DNA from: a virus
IMG/VR virus record: IMGVR_UViG_3300032087_002697
Span: 1-37,079 of that record
Reading direction: 5' to 3' (one strand)
DNA: 37,079 nucleotides
Part shown: positions 12,319 to 20,456 of the stretch, one piece after another
How the letters are laid out: every line of letters begins with the position of its first letter
Position numbering within the stretch: the stretch's first letter is position 1
Position numbers and translations under genes: made by a program
The notes under the pieces: model-generated
What the model saw: only the letters and a program-made list of their open reading frames with translations
Told to the model about the DNA's origin: nothing
Database searches by the model: none

Positions 12319-13025
12319 TTCTGCCCCTCTCCCCTGAGTCCGGTTGGTGGTAGTTCGCCGCCTGAACCTGCGCTAAACCGCCGACCAGCATCGCGGCCAA
12401 CATAGTTTCTAGGGTCATATCGCTTTGCCTTTGAGCGTATTGTCTCATTCTTTTTCTTGCCCCTGTAACAGTCCTTGATACCTTGTGATTTGCAGCTTGC
12501 CTTTTGGGTGAAGCCCATCTCGTCACAGGGTGTTCGTTTGCAGTAAGCAGGCGTCGCACCTCGACGATCTTCTTTTTCACTTATCTTTTTTTTTACGTCG
12601 ATTTCCTCACCATCTTGTAAGATATAATCCCCATTCTTATGCAGTCCAACATCAGACATGCCCTTGATTGCATCTTTAATTTCTTTCTGCTCGGCTCCAG
12701 TGCCTTTTACTAGTGCGTCCATGCCAGCGGCGCCGCCTTCGTCAATCAACACCTTGCGAATCTTTGCCTCAAGGCTCTCTTTGCCCTCGTAAAGCTCTAG
12801 CTCCTCCTTGGTGGTGCTCTTGCCCCAGTTCTTGGCTCCGACCTTCCTGCACTTCACAAGCGCTCCAGAGGCGTAAGCAGAGGGCCATACGTCGTATCTT
12901 GACTTAACCTTGTAGTAACAAGCATCACGCTTTGCCGCCTTCTTCTTTTTCTTCTTCTTTTCGTCAAGAAGGCTATCAAGTTCTTCCTTGATGATCTCTA
13001 AAAGTGTTTGCTTGGTAATTTTCAT
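12315..13025 (-). CDS. MKITK-type leader protein, multi-domain (236 aa)
   Basis: 236 residues: leader MKITKQTLLEIIKEELDSLL, a poly-Lys linker, then a small Cys domain (ACYYKVKSRYDVWPSAYASG...KCRKVGAKNW) that matches DUF5872-like phage proteins. Next comes a winged-helix-like segment (residues about 85-140: IRKVLIDEGGAAGMDALVKG, VGLHKNGDYIL). A second Cys-rich piece follows (TPAYCKRTPCDEMGF, CKSQGIKDCYRGKKK) and a Gly/Arg tail. It overlaps its neighbour by ATGA. The basic, Cys-containing modules suggest DNA-associated virion cargo. Confidence 0.75.
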   Translation of the reverse strand: MKITKQTLLEIIKEELDSLLDEKKKKKKKAAKRDACYYKVKSRYDVWPSAYASGALVKCRKVGAKNWGKSTTKEELELYEGKESLEAKIRKVLIDEGGAAGMDALVKGTGAEQKEIKDAIKGMSDVGLHKNGDYILQDGEEIDVKKKISEKEDRRGATPAYCKRTPCDEMGFTQKASCKSQGIKDCYRGKKKNETIRSKAKRYDPRNYVGRDAGRRFSAGSGGELPPTGLRGEGQK

Positions 13026-13027
13026 AA

Positions 13028-13426
13028 TCAGTCTCCAGATACTAAAATATAATCTCTGATTTTATTAAGGTAATCGGATGCTAAGGTAAGTTTGCCCATC
13101 CACCAAGACGGTAAGTCGCCCTCATCAGACATATGATCTAGGCCATGAAGAATTTGGGCTGCATCTTCCATGGCAGTCTTTAATTTACGACGTGCTGAGG
13201 CGACATCTACATGCCCGTCCTCGTTAAGGGTTTCACCCATGTTAGAGCCGATGTTTCTAGCTTGGTTGATGCGCTCGGCTCTTTCTTTTGAGTATGGACC
13301 CATGGTCTTAGCGCCTTTCTTTTTAGGATCGACATAAAACTTGCCATCCCGCTTGACAACCTTTTCGGTTACGCCATCAAGCTCTTCGCTAATTAATTGT
13401 CTAAGTTGTGACTTGGTGATTTTCAT
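13028..13426 (-). CDS. MKITK-type leader protein (132 aa)
   Basis: 132 residues: leader MKITKSQLRQLISEELDGVT, a basic linker, a second Glu-rich junction (GETLNEDGHVDV), then a helical domain. The domain is recognisable from marine phages (DVASARRKLKTAMEDAAQIL, LPSWWMGKLTLASDYLNKIR). That domain occurs as separate proteins elsewhere and has no known function. It overlaps the upstream gene's stop (ATGA). Confidence 0.8.
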   Translation of the reverse strand: MKITKSQLRQLISEELDGVTEKVVKRDGKFYVDPKKKGAKTMGPYSKERAERINQARNIGSNMGETLNEDGHVDVASARRKLKTAMEDAAQILHGLDHMSDEGDLPSWWMGKLTLASDYLNKIRDYILVSGD

Positions 13427-13752
13427 TTCTTCTTACCCTTTTTCGCCATCTTAGTTAAAGTGGCATAATAAATTGATTCGCCCTCTTTCCCATATCTGTC
13501 AGTGAAATCATCTTTTGGGACTTCTTTTTCAAGCCTTTTCAATTTTCTTTTCTCTGCTGGCTTTAATTTGCGCTCGTCCACTTCCTCTTCATCCAAGCCC
13601 TCTGCTTTGATGCAATTACGATAAGTTCGGCCAAACATCTTTTTTGTTTTACGGGTTGGGTGCGTCTTATAGCCCTTTTGGCAACGCTCTTCAATAACGC
13701 CCTCAAGTTCTTCTAAAATCATCTGTTCTAACTGTTTTCTAGTGATCTTCAT
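13423..13752 (-). CDS. MKITK-type leader protein (109 aa)
   Basis: 109 residues: leader MKITRKQLEQMILEELEGVI, a short Cys-containing basic module (RCQKGYKTHPTRKTKKMFG, NCIKAE), an acidic linker and a helical domain (KLKPAEKRKLKRLEKEVPKD, DRYGKEGESIYYATLTKMAK). The last domain is widespread as a C-terminal unit in marine phage proteins. Its ends overlap neighbours by 4 nt or abut them. Candidate DNA-binding head cargo. Confidence 0.8.
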   Translation of the reverse strand: MKITRKQLEQMILEELEGVIEERCQKGYKTHPTRKTKKMFGRTYRNCIKAEGLDEEEVDERKLKPAEKRKLKRLEKEVPKDDFTDRYGKEGESIYYATLTKMAKKGKKK

Positions 13753-13753
13753 A

Positions 13754-14197
13754 TCATTCTTTCCTGAAGGCGTCTTGTATAGCTTGCGTATACATCTTCC
13801 CTAGATTATAATTAGTTGCTTCTTCGGGATAAATCCATTCATAATCATCATGTTCGTGGCTCAATTTTAATTCACCTGCCCAATCATACACCATATAGAA
13901 CCTAGTATAACCTGAGAGGGCAAACCAGTTAGGAACATGTGATAGGACCAGACCTGTTTCCTCCTGCACTTCTCGGGATAAACCATGCTTATCGGATTCA
14001 CCCTCTTGAACGTGGCCACCGGGAAGATCCCATTCCCACGGTGATTCTTTTGATATTAATTCTTTAGAGCGTCTTAGAATAAGGATCTTTGAATCATTGA
14101 ATCCCTCTACGTCCCCAACCATGATGGCTTTTGAAACTCGACTCATATCTTCACCCTCCTTAAGAAATCGCCTCCAGCTTTCTATTGAAATTTTCAT
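13754..14197 (-). CDS. NUDIX hydrolase with leader
   Basis: 147 residues. Residues 1-15 form a leader of the second type (MKISIESWRRFLKEGED). The NUDIX box is complete: G61, E67, R75, E76, E79, E80, G82 (GHVQEGE then REVQEETGL), preceded by WEWDLPGG. NUDIX enzymes hydrolyse nucleoside diphosphates linked to another group (oxidised dNTPs, NAD, ADP-ribose, RNA caps). T4 also has a Nudix hydrolase, NudE.1, but it has no known leader. Joining the enzyme to a head leader would place it in the cell at injection. Substrate cannot be told from sequence. Confidence 0.85.
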   Translation of the reverse strand: MKISIESWRRFLKEGEDMSRVSKAIMVGDVEGFNDSKILILRRSKELISKESPWEWDLPGGHVQEGESDKHGLSREVQEETGLVLSHVPNWFALSGYTRFYMVYDWAGELKLSHEHDDYEWIYPEEATNYNLGKMYTQAIQDAFRKE

Positions 14198-16914
14198 TTG
14201 TCCAATCTTTTAAGTGATCCCTTTACAACATCAATAACCTTGACACCGGGAACAAGCTTAGACGAATTAATTTCTGGTACAAGAACTTGTGAAACATAAG
14301 TGCCGGGACGGAGCGCATCGGAGCTAGGATGGAACTTGATTCTTGCTTCAATAACCTCGCGTCCGGTTACCCTTTGGGGCTCATCATGGCCAACAACCGT
14401 AACGCCCTCGATTGCACGGATACGGTTTAGTTTTTGCTCGATACCACCACCCATACTAGGATCAACTTGAATCTTTAAGTTAACTTGGAACATTCTGGTT
14501 TCGAAACCTGTTTGTTCGTTTACTAGCTTCTTTAAAATAGCTTTTTTAATTGCTTCGCGCAATTTGGTTTCTTCAAACTGGACTGCTACTTGTCTTTTTA
14601 GCGTCCCGATAACTTGATCGTACTTCTTATTTGCAACCTTTTCTGCTGCCTTATAAAGAACATCAAGATGACTATCAACATATTTAATAAATGCTTCAAC
14701 GCGAGCAATTTCTTCTTCATCCATATCAAGCATGATTTTAATTGTAAACCTAAGGCCAACCTTGAATGTATCACCGGGCGCACCAGCAATCTCTCTACTA
14801 GGAGTTAGGAGCACCCCCAACTCTGGCGTAAACGTCATTGGCATCATTTCACGCATATCTTTTGGCTTTCTTTCAAACTTTTTATCAAATGGCAAGGGAA
14901 CTTGAGCGTTTGCAAATTTAAACGCTTCGTTTGCAAGCTTCTTAAATGTTCTTCGTACATCCGCAGTAATTTCTTCTCGGCCTGTGCCCTGCCTAAGCAT
15001 ATTACGATAAGCAGGCCCAATAAGGAACTGGTTGATCGTATCATTTTTAAACTCTGCAATTTCATAATAGCCGAGTCCACCACCGGGAACGTGAATAAGC
15101 TTATGTGTTGGAATATCCTGCGTAATATCAATTCCATCTTGTGGGTCGTCTTCGGAATAAGAAACGTTAAGGTTGGCATAGCCCTCAAAGTCATCGTCGG
15201 TAAATTTACGAACTGTTCGATCAAATGCCTCTTCTGGCAAGTAATCGTTTTCGATAAAGTATTGTCGCAAGAGGCCCCTAGCTCTATCATAGGATTCATT
15301 ATACTCGGATACAACATAATCCAAGAAAGTTTCTAGCTCTTCAACAGCATCGGCACCTCCACTTCGGAAATTAAATGTCTGTCTGTAGTCAACAGTAAAT
15401 TTATTATCGTCCTCGCTAGATTCAATTTCATTTTCGCCATAGCCATAAATATCAATTGCCTTATCCAATACGCTTTCGATTTCTTCTGCGAACTCACGTT
15501 GAGCCTGCCAAGAAGACCGGTAATCGGGCACCACCGTTCGGCCTGACTTAGTTTCCCACGCATCATCATAGGTAAACTCAAACTGCATCGTGAAGCCACC
15601 TTGAACGTAAAAAGGCACTGTTTCATCCCAGCCATCTTCGACATCAGCATAAACAGAAATGTTATCATTAACGGCTTCTTGTGTTCTTGTAACCAATCTA
15701 TTGACGTCCATTTCGGCTTGTGCTTGCTGATCTTCGGCAAATTTATCATCATAGAAATCTTCGTATTGATACTCTACCATACCAAAAATTTCTTCTGCTT
15801 GTTCTTCAAGCGGCGTATCTTTAAACAGTAAAGCAACAAGGTCGCCTATTTCGCCTTGGCCACCCTGTTCGATATCTGTGTATTGGCCACCAATACGGAT
15901 AAAATCTCCGTTTCCAATTGCTGATGGGTCGATGTTTCCTTCTTCGTTTGCCCACATATCCCGTTGATTCTGGCGTAGCCACTGGCGCACGGTTGGTAGA
16001 AAGTCTGGCACTCGCGCACCATACACCCGATCCTCTGCCACGCCAAAGTCTTCGCCGGTTTCGGGATTGAATAGTTTATAAATACGAACGCGAGCAACTG
16101 GCTCTGGTCCGTCAAGATCGATATGACTATCGCCAAATATTTCCTCTGCGTTGATTCGATCAATTAAGTTATACTGTGCAACATCTGCACCGCGCATAAG
16201 GTATGCAACCATGCCGTGCCCACGCGATTCATCGATAGCGCAGTTAAAGTGCGAAGACCCTTCGGAATGGCAAGACCGTGTAACGCCAAAGTCCGACATA
16301 CGCGCCACGTCGATTGGGTGACGTGTAATAATAACATGGGGCTTATTTGAGATATCTACTTCAAAATTGTTGAGAAACGGCTTTAAAAAGAACTTTCTAA
16401 CATTATCCATCTCGCGAAGCATGTTTTGGTTTTGTTTCCACCATGCCTTATCTTCACTAGTGCCGAACTTTTCAACCAATTTACCCAATGAAACTTTCTT
16501 TACGTCCGTAACCGTTTCACCTGCTCGCGGACCTTTAGGGATTACCTTTTTCTCTTCTTTTTTCATCATCAAAACCGGCAGTTCGGTAGGTACGGTATAC
16601 TCCCTTCCTCCTTGATCGGTCATTTTTTGATCGACAGTTTTAAATGTAAATGCTGGTTGCCAACCTCGATCAACAATTCGTTTAAACATATCGGTTGCTT
16701 GTGTAGCTAATTCAATACCAAGGGGGAATATGACCCGCATTGTTTTTTCGTCTTCAAACAAATTGTTAAACGAAAACCTTGGGCCTTGCCTGTCTGGCGT
16801 GCCGTCCGAAATATATTGCCTAACCAACTTACGAGTGGCTGTTGTTAGTTCGGATATCTTTTCTTCTTCAAGTACATTTCGCTTGAAGCCTGAAACCATT
16901 GTATGAAAGTCCAT
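14194..16914 (-). CDS. large conserved phage protein, candidate virion protein (906 aa)
   Basis: 906 residues, acidic. The N-terminus MDFHTMVSGFKRNVLEEEK is amphipathic and Glu-rich, loosely like the leaders. Residues about 190-300 hold the family hallmark VIITRHPIDVARMSDFGVTR-SCHS, then CAIDESRGHGMVAYLM and a region ending VPDFLPTVRQWLRQNQ. The hallmark recalls catalytic Ser/Cys-His arrangements but no enzyme class can be named. The C-terminal 120 residues form a ferredoxin-like domain (MFQVNLKIQVDPSMGGG, RIRAIEGVTVVG). I recognise homologs in marine phages as unassigned proteins. It follows the terminator at 16948-16980 and so needs its own promoter, which I cannot place. It heads the cargo array and overlaps the NUDIX gene by 4 nt. 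Confidence 0.7.
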   Translation of the reverse strand: MDFHTMVSGFKRNVLEEEKISELTTATRKLVRQYISDGTPDRQGPRFSFNNLFEDEKTMRVIFPLGIELATQATDMFKRIVDRGWQPAFTFKTVDQKMTDQGGREYTVPTELPVLMMKKEEKKVIPKGPRAGETVTDVKKVSLGKLVEKFGTSEDKAWWKQNQNMLREMDNVRKFFLKPFLNNFEVDISNKPHVIITRHPIDVARMSDFGVTRSCHSEGSSHFNCAIDESRGHGMVAYLMRGADVAQYNLIDRINAEEIFGDSHIDLDGPEPVARVRIYKLFNPETGEDFGVAEDRVYGARVPDFLPTVRQWLRQNQRDMWANEEGNIDPSAIGNGDFIRIGGQYTDIEQGGQGEIGDLVALLFKDTPLEEQAEEIFGMVEYQYEDFYDDKFAEDQQAQAEMDVNRLVTRTQEAVNDNISVYADVEDGWDETVPFYVQGGFTMQFEFTYDDAWETKSGRTVVPDYRSSWQAQREFAEEIESVLDKAIDIYGYGENEIESSEDDNKFTVDYRQTFNFRSGGADAVEELETFLDYVVSEYNESYDRARGLLRQYFIENDYLPEEAFDRTVRKFTDDDFEGYANLNVSYSEDDPQDGIDITQDIPTHKLIHVPGGGLGYYEIAEFKNDTINQFLIGPAYRNMLRQGTGREEITADVRRTFKKLANEAFKFANAQVPLPFDKKFERKPKDMREMMPMTFTPELGVLLTPSREIAGAPGDTFKVGLRFTIKIMLDMDEEEIARVEAFIKYVDSHLDVLYKAAEKVANKKYDQVIGTLKRQVAVQFEETKLREAIKKAILKKLVNEQTGFETRMFQVNLKIQVDPSMGGGIEQKLNRIRAIEGVTVVGHDEPQRVTGREVIEARIKFHPSSDALRPGTYVSQVLVPEINSSKLVPGVKVIDVVKGSLKRLDK

Positions 16915-16947
16915 GTGTATTTCTCCGCACTAGTAATTAGTTTGCGA

Positions 16948-16980
16948 TAAAAAGAAAGACACTCCCGTTTGAGAGTGCCT
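16948..16980 (-). terminator. rho-independent terminator after the GroEL operon
   Basis: GGCACTCTC-AAAC-GGGAGTGTC (16979-16958, two G-U pairs) followed by TTTCTTTTT on the minus strand, about 25 nt after the stop codon at 17003. Confidence 0.85.
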
Positions 16981-17002
16981 TGGAAAAAAATGGCGCGAAG
17001 CT

Positions 17003-17389
17003 TTATTCTTCGACCCTATTATAATCATCTTCTAACCGAACCACATCATCAAGCTCTGGGGTGCTGGCCTCCAACAAAACAACCGGTTCGCCCCCGGCTG
17101 GGGCCTCAAAACGGTGAATTTGGCCCGGATGGATGCGGCATGACATACCCTCCGACATTGTATGCTCTACTTCGTATTCAGTAGTAAAAATCTTTAGAAC
17201 ACCCGACAAAACAAAAATAGTTTCATCCTTTACATTATGATACTGCTTTGAAAGTCTGTGACCCGGATTGATATGCAGAATCTTACCAACATACTTATCG
17301 GTGTGTGCCCACAATTTCTCCCAGCCCCAAGGCTTCAAAACAACCTTTGCGGATACAATATTACCGCTGTCCAACTTTCTCTTAGTCAC
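17003..17389 (-). CDS. cupin, mannose-6-phosphate isomerase type
   Basis: 128 residues, GTG start with GGAGG 5 nt upstream. The sequence has the type II phosphomannose-isomerase cupin signature: KPWGWEKLWAHTDKYVGKIL, HINPGHRLSKQYH (metal-binding His), DETIFVLSGVLKIFTT, GMSCRIHPGQIHRFEAP. The family interconverts fructose-6- and mannose-6-phosphate, or epimerises/binds sugars. At this length it is the isolated cupin domain. It is the last gene of the GroEL operon. Together with the PMM-like enzyme at 6737-7483 it suggests manipulation of mannose-phosphate metabolism. Confidence 0.8.
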   Translation of the reverse strand: MTKRKLDSGNIVSAKVVLKPWGWEKLWAHTDKYVGKILHINPGHRLSKQYHNVKDETIFVLSGVLKIFTTEYEVEHTMSEGMSCRIHPGQIHRFEAPAGGEPVVLLEASTPELDDVVRLEDDYNRVEE

Positions 17390-17390
17390 A

Positions 17391-17768
17391 TTACCTCCAA
17401 AATATCTGAATACCCATGATCATAAACGATAATGCCACGCAGATCATAGTCTTAGTTGTAAACATTGATTCGTTTGCGAGCCACCACGTTAATAACGGGA
17501 AAGTAAGATAAGACATGCCAAACCCTAGAAAACGTGGACCCCATAGTTCTTTCATTGCCATGTAACCATACTTTGTACCATGCCAAAAGAAAAGTGTCGC
17601 AGGGATTCCCCACAGAATTGCAGATAGCATGGGCTTATCCGCCCACCACTTCCAAACAATTTGTGAATTAGTTCCGAACCAAACGCACAATTGTCCACCA
17701 AACATGCACATGCAGGCGATAAGCAAATGATAATTGTCATCAGACATTGTAAAAAGCTTTTGGATCAT
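17391..17768 (-). CDS. four-helix membrane protein (125 aa)
   Basis: 125 residues with about four transmembrane helices (LLIACMCMFGGQLCVWFG, AILWGIPATLFFWHGTKYGY, GFGMSYLTFPLLTWWLA, TMICVALSFMIMGIQIFW). The pattern 'GIPxxLxFWxGTKxGY' and the terminal 'IxxxIQIFWR' match an unassigned membrane family common in marine phages. The start at 17768 has AGGTGG upstream; an internal ATG at 17747 would avoid most of the 29-nt overlap with the preceding gene. Function unknown. Confidence 0.75.
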   Translation of the reverse strand: MIQKLFTMSDDNYHLLIACMCMFGGQLCVWFGTNSQIVWKWWADKPMLSAILWGIPATLFFWHGTKYGYMAMKELWGPRFLGFGMSYLTFPLLTWWLANESMFTTKTMICVALSFMIMGIQIFWR

Positions 17769-18177
17769 ACGCCCACCTCACATAATCAAACAAGTTCTTC
17801 TTTAGAAAGTTGTGCCATAGCTTCGGATCTAGTTTGATTCCCAGCATAAAAGCTAGCTTCTCTCCCTCGTCCCAAGCCATAACCTCTTCTCTTACCACAT
17901 CAACCCTTCTAGCAATAGACTTATTTTCAAACTTATCACCATAAGGAAATCTCTCATCATAATTCTCACTCGCTCTTATAATTGCATGTCCCGCTTCATG
18001 TAGAATAGTATAGAGTTGTAGTCTCTTACTTTGATTCGTGCTAATTGAAATCGTAGCGTTGTCGCTTGTCCAATATGCGTTCGCTTCATCTGAGTCGAAG
18101 ATAACATCAACTCCTAACTCTTCTACTAGGAAGTGCAGTACAACGTTAATGTCCTGCTCTACGTCCACCATTGTCAC
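17740..18177 (-). CDS. HEXXH zinc metallopeptidase-like protein (145 aa)
   Basis: 145 residues with the zincin motif HEAGH at residues 60-64 (YTILHEAGHAIIRA) and a downstream Glu-rich helix (VREEVMAWDEGEKLAFMLG) that could supply the third zinc ligand. The size and position of the motif resemble ImmA/IrrE (DUF955) peptidases, which cleave repressors. In phages the role is unknown. It lies inside the GroEL operon, overlapping the next gene by 4 nt. Confidence 0.75.
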   Translation of the reverse strand: MTMVDVEQDINVVLHFLVEELGVDVIFDSDEANAYWTSDNATISISTNQSKRLQLYTILHEAGHAIIRASENYDERFPYGDKFENKSIARRVDVVREEVMAWDEGEKLAFMLGIKLDPKLWHNFLKKNLFDYVRWAYDPKAFYNV

Positions 18178-18449
18178 CCCCTAAGGAGTGATCTATTGTC
18201 AATGCCGAGCTTGTCTTTGATGTGCGTCAACTCACCAATAACAGTAATGTCGATACCAGTATTGCCGCGATCAACGTACAATTTGGTAAATGATTGTGCT
18301 TCATTAATGCCGTCTGGTAGCTTGCCCTCTGACAACAGCCCAGACATCCTATCGTCTTGCCGCATCGCAACAACATGCTTTGGGTTTACATATATTTCCC
18401 TCAGACGAAATTCATTAAGAACTTTATACACCTCGACTAGCTTGGTCAT
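18174..18449 (-). CDS. conserved hypothetical protein (91 aa)
   Basis: 91 residues, all-beta appearance: KVLNEFRLREIYVNPKHVVA then FTKLYVDRGNTGIDITVIGE. The order (LxxxRLREIYVNPxHVVxM, VDRGxTGIDITVIG) resembles the small FlbD-like fold, where a sequence is recognised by a beta-sheet, but this is only structural similarity by eye. It overlaps the gene upstream by 26 nt. Function unknown. Confidence 0.7.
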   Translation of the reverse strand: MTKLVEVYKVLNEFRLREIYVNPKHVVAMRQDDRMSGLLSEGKLPDGINEAQSFTKLYVDRGNTGIDITVIGELTHIKDKLGIDNRSLLRG

Positions 18450-18858
18450 TTAGCCTCCCCATAATCTTAGCCATGTCTTCCTCAGGCATCTCAATACCTA
18501 AGTCTTTAATATTTCTCTTTACTTCTTCCATTCTTTGTTGCACTTTATCAAGCTGCTCCGTTGGAGGCTCCTCAGCAACAGGCGGCTGCTGAACTGACTT
18601 CTGTTCATGTTGCACAAGTTGAATAATCATATTCATTACATCGTGCAGCCGGTTGTCAGCATCAGCAAGCATATCCCTTGCTCGTGCAATCTCACCAATT
18701 GTGCCCTCTTTATTATCTTCAAGTAAAAGGTCACATGCCCGATCTAAAGCTTCGCTATAGCTCCGGTCAAGGATGAGTTCTGCACTTGAAATTAATTTAC
18801 TAAGCTCGTGAATAAATTCGTTCTTTTGCACAGAGTATGTAATATTAAGTCTTTCCAT
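18424..18858 (-). CDS. coiled-coil hypothetical protein (144 aa)
   Basis: 144 residues: helical N-terminal part (MERLNITYSVQKNEFIHELS, SSAELILDRSYSEALDRAC), a Pro-rich linker (QQPPVAEEPPTEQ) and a second helix (LDKVQQRMEEVKRNIKDLG). The opening LNITYSV and spacing are familiar from T4-like marine phages. It lies immediately downstream of groEL (the ATG abuts the groEL stop), which makes it a possible partner or client of the chaperonin; no functional evidence. Confidence 0.7.
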   Translation of the reverse strand: MERLNITYSVQKNEFIHELSKLISSAELILDRSYSEALDRACDLLLEDNKEGTIGEIARARDMLADADNRLHDVMNMIIQLVQHEQKSVQQPPVAEEPPTEQLDKVQQRMEEVKRNIKDLGIEMPEEDMAKIMGRLNDQASRGV

Positions 18859-20430
18859 TTATGTCTCCAGAATAGAATAGCCAGTCATAATCAACGTTCC
18901 GGCTGCTGACGCTGCGTTCTGCAAGGCAACCTTTGTAACCTTGACGGGATCAATAATGCCAGCCTCAATCATGTCACACTCTTTATCTTGCCCAAAATCA
19001 AAACCATTGTTACCCTCTAGTCCTTGCACAACACTTTCGATGATGTCTGGACTATGGCCTGCATTACGAGCCATTTGTCTCACCGGCTCTCTGATCGCAT
19101 CGGCTACACACTGTGCCCCAATTGCTTGATCTTGGTTGTCTACATTGACCTCCAAGTCCTTAAGAACTCGTAAGAGTGCGACACCACCACCGGGAACAAT
19201 ACCCTCCAACTGCGCCGCCTTAACTGCCTCTAGTGCGTCCTCAACCCTATGCTTCTTCTCAATCATCTCGACTGGCGTCGGAGCACCAACATTAATAATT
19301 GCTACACCGGCTGCTAAACGAGTGATCCTTTCTTGGATTCTTTCACACTCTGGGAATGTCTTGGCTTGTTCAAACTCTGCCCTAAGCTTTTCTAAACGCT
19401 CTTCTACCTCTTCATGGTTTCGAGCACCATCTACAACAGTCGTAACATGCTTTGTAATCTCGATTCTAGAACACGTTCCGAGATGCTCTAGCTGAACATC
19501 TTGAAGCTTCAGGCCAGCATTCTTAGTAACATGAGTTGCGCCTGTTGCCAAACACAAATCTGACATAATGTTTCTGCGCTCAGAGCCGTATCGCTCAATC
19601 TTAACAGCCGCAACCTTCATAGTGCCTCTAGCTGTATTCATGATTAGAGCGGCGAGAGCCTGCCCCTCGATCTCGTTTGCAACAATTACAAGTGGCTTGC
19701 CTTCGCGAGCAACTTGTTCCAAAACTGGTAGAATATCCTCTACTTTGTCCAGCTTTGAATCCACCACTAGGATTAGTGAATCTTCGTACACAACAGCACC
19801 ACGACGACCATCATTGACAAAGGCACCTGCTGCGTAACCACCGGGGAAGCTAAAACCCTCCTTCAATTCAAGGGAAGTTTCCAGCGAACCTGCTTCTTGG
19901 ATCGTGATCGACCCGTCTTTACCAACAGCCTCAACCGCGTTAGAGATCAATGTCCCAATTGCAGCATCGTTGTTTGCAGAAATAATTGCAATATGCTCAA
20001 TATCGTCCTTAGACTGCACTGGAGTCGCTAGCTCGTCCAAACGAGAACAAATCTCCTCGGTAGCCTTGTCAATACCACGCTTAATCTCTACCACACTTGA
20101 ATAATCATTAATCAAGTGCTTGTGCGCGTTCTTTAGGATTGCCCTAGAAAGAACGGTCGCTGTGGTGGTGCCATCGCCTGCGTTTGTATTTGTACGCTCT
20201 GACGCCTCCTTAATTACTTGGGCGGCTGCATCCATAAACGGATCTTCAAGCTTTACAAACCTTGAAACAGTAACACCATCCTTTGTAATGAAAGGTGGCT
20301 TGCCCTTCTCTCTCAAAAGTACATTTCGGCCCTTTGGACCAAGGGTACTGGCCACATTGTCAGCCAGCACATCAACACCTTCGATGATCTTCTTATGCAA
20401 AGAAGGACCATCATCGTATTCTCTATGCAA
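18859..20430 (-). CDS. groEL: phage GroEL-type chaperonin
   Basis: 523 residues, only slightly shorter than bacterial GroEL. Clear features are STLGPKGRNVLLREK (residues 28-42), TKDGVTV, the ATPase loop GDGTTTAT (85-92), the apical domain (about 190-370), RITRLAAGVAIINVG, and the C-terminal GFDFGQ and ALQNAASAAGTLIMT. The flexible GGM tail of bacterial GroEL is absent, as in other phage chaperonins. Phage GroELs help fold virion proteins and some work without a GroES partner. No GroES-like gene is visible in this window. A perfect sigma70 promoter lies just upstream, so it is probably made strongly and early. Confidence 0.97.
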   Translation of the reverse strand: MHREYDDGPSLHKKIIEGVDVLADNVASTLGPKGRNVLLREKGKPPFITKDGVTVSRFVKLEDPFMDAAAQVIKEASERTNTNAGDGTTTATVLSRAILKNAHKHLINDYSSVVEIKRGIDKATEEICSRLDELATPVQSKDDIEHIAIISANNDAAIGTLISNAVEAVGKDGSITIQEAGSLETSLELKEGFSFPGGYAAGAFVNDGRRGAVVYEDSLILVVDSKLDKVEDILPVLEQVAREGKPLVIVANEIEGQALAALIMNTARGTMKVAAVKIERYGSERRNIMSDLCLATGATHVTKNAGLKLQDVQLEHLGTCSRIEITKHVTTVVDGARNHEEVEERLEKLRAEFEQAKTFPECERIQERITRLAAGVAIINVGAPTPVEMIEKKHRVEDALEAVKAAQLEGIVPGGGVALLRVLKDLEVNVDNQDQAIGAQCVADAIREPVRQMARNAGHSPDIIESVVQGLEGNNGFDFGQDKECDMIEAGIIDPVKVTKVALQNAASAAGTLIMTGYSILET

Positions 20431-20456
20431 TACGCACCTCTCCGTTTCTATATTAT

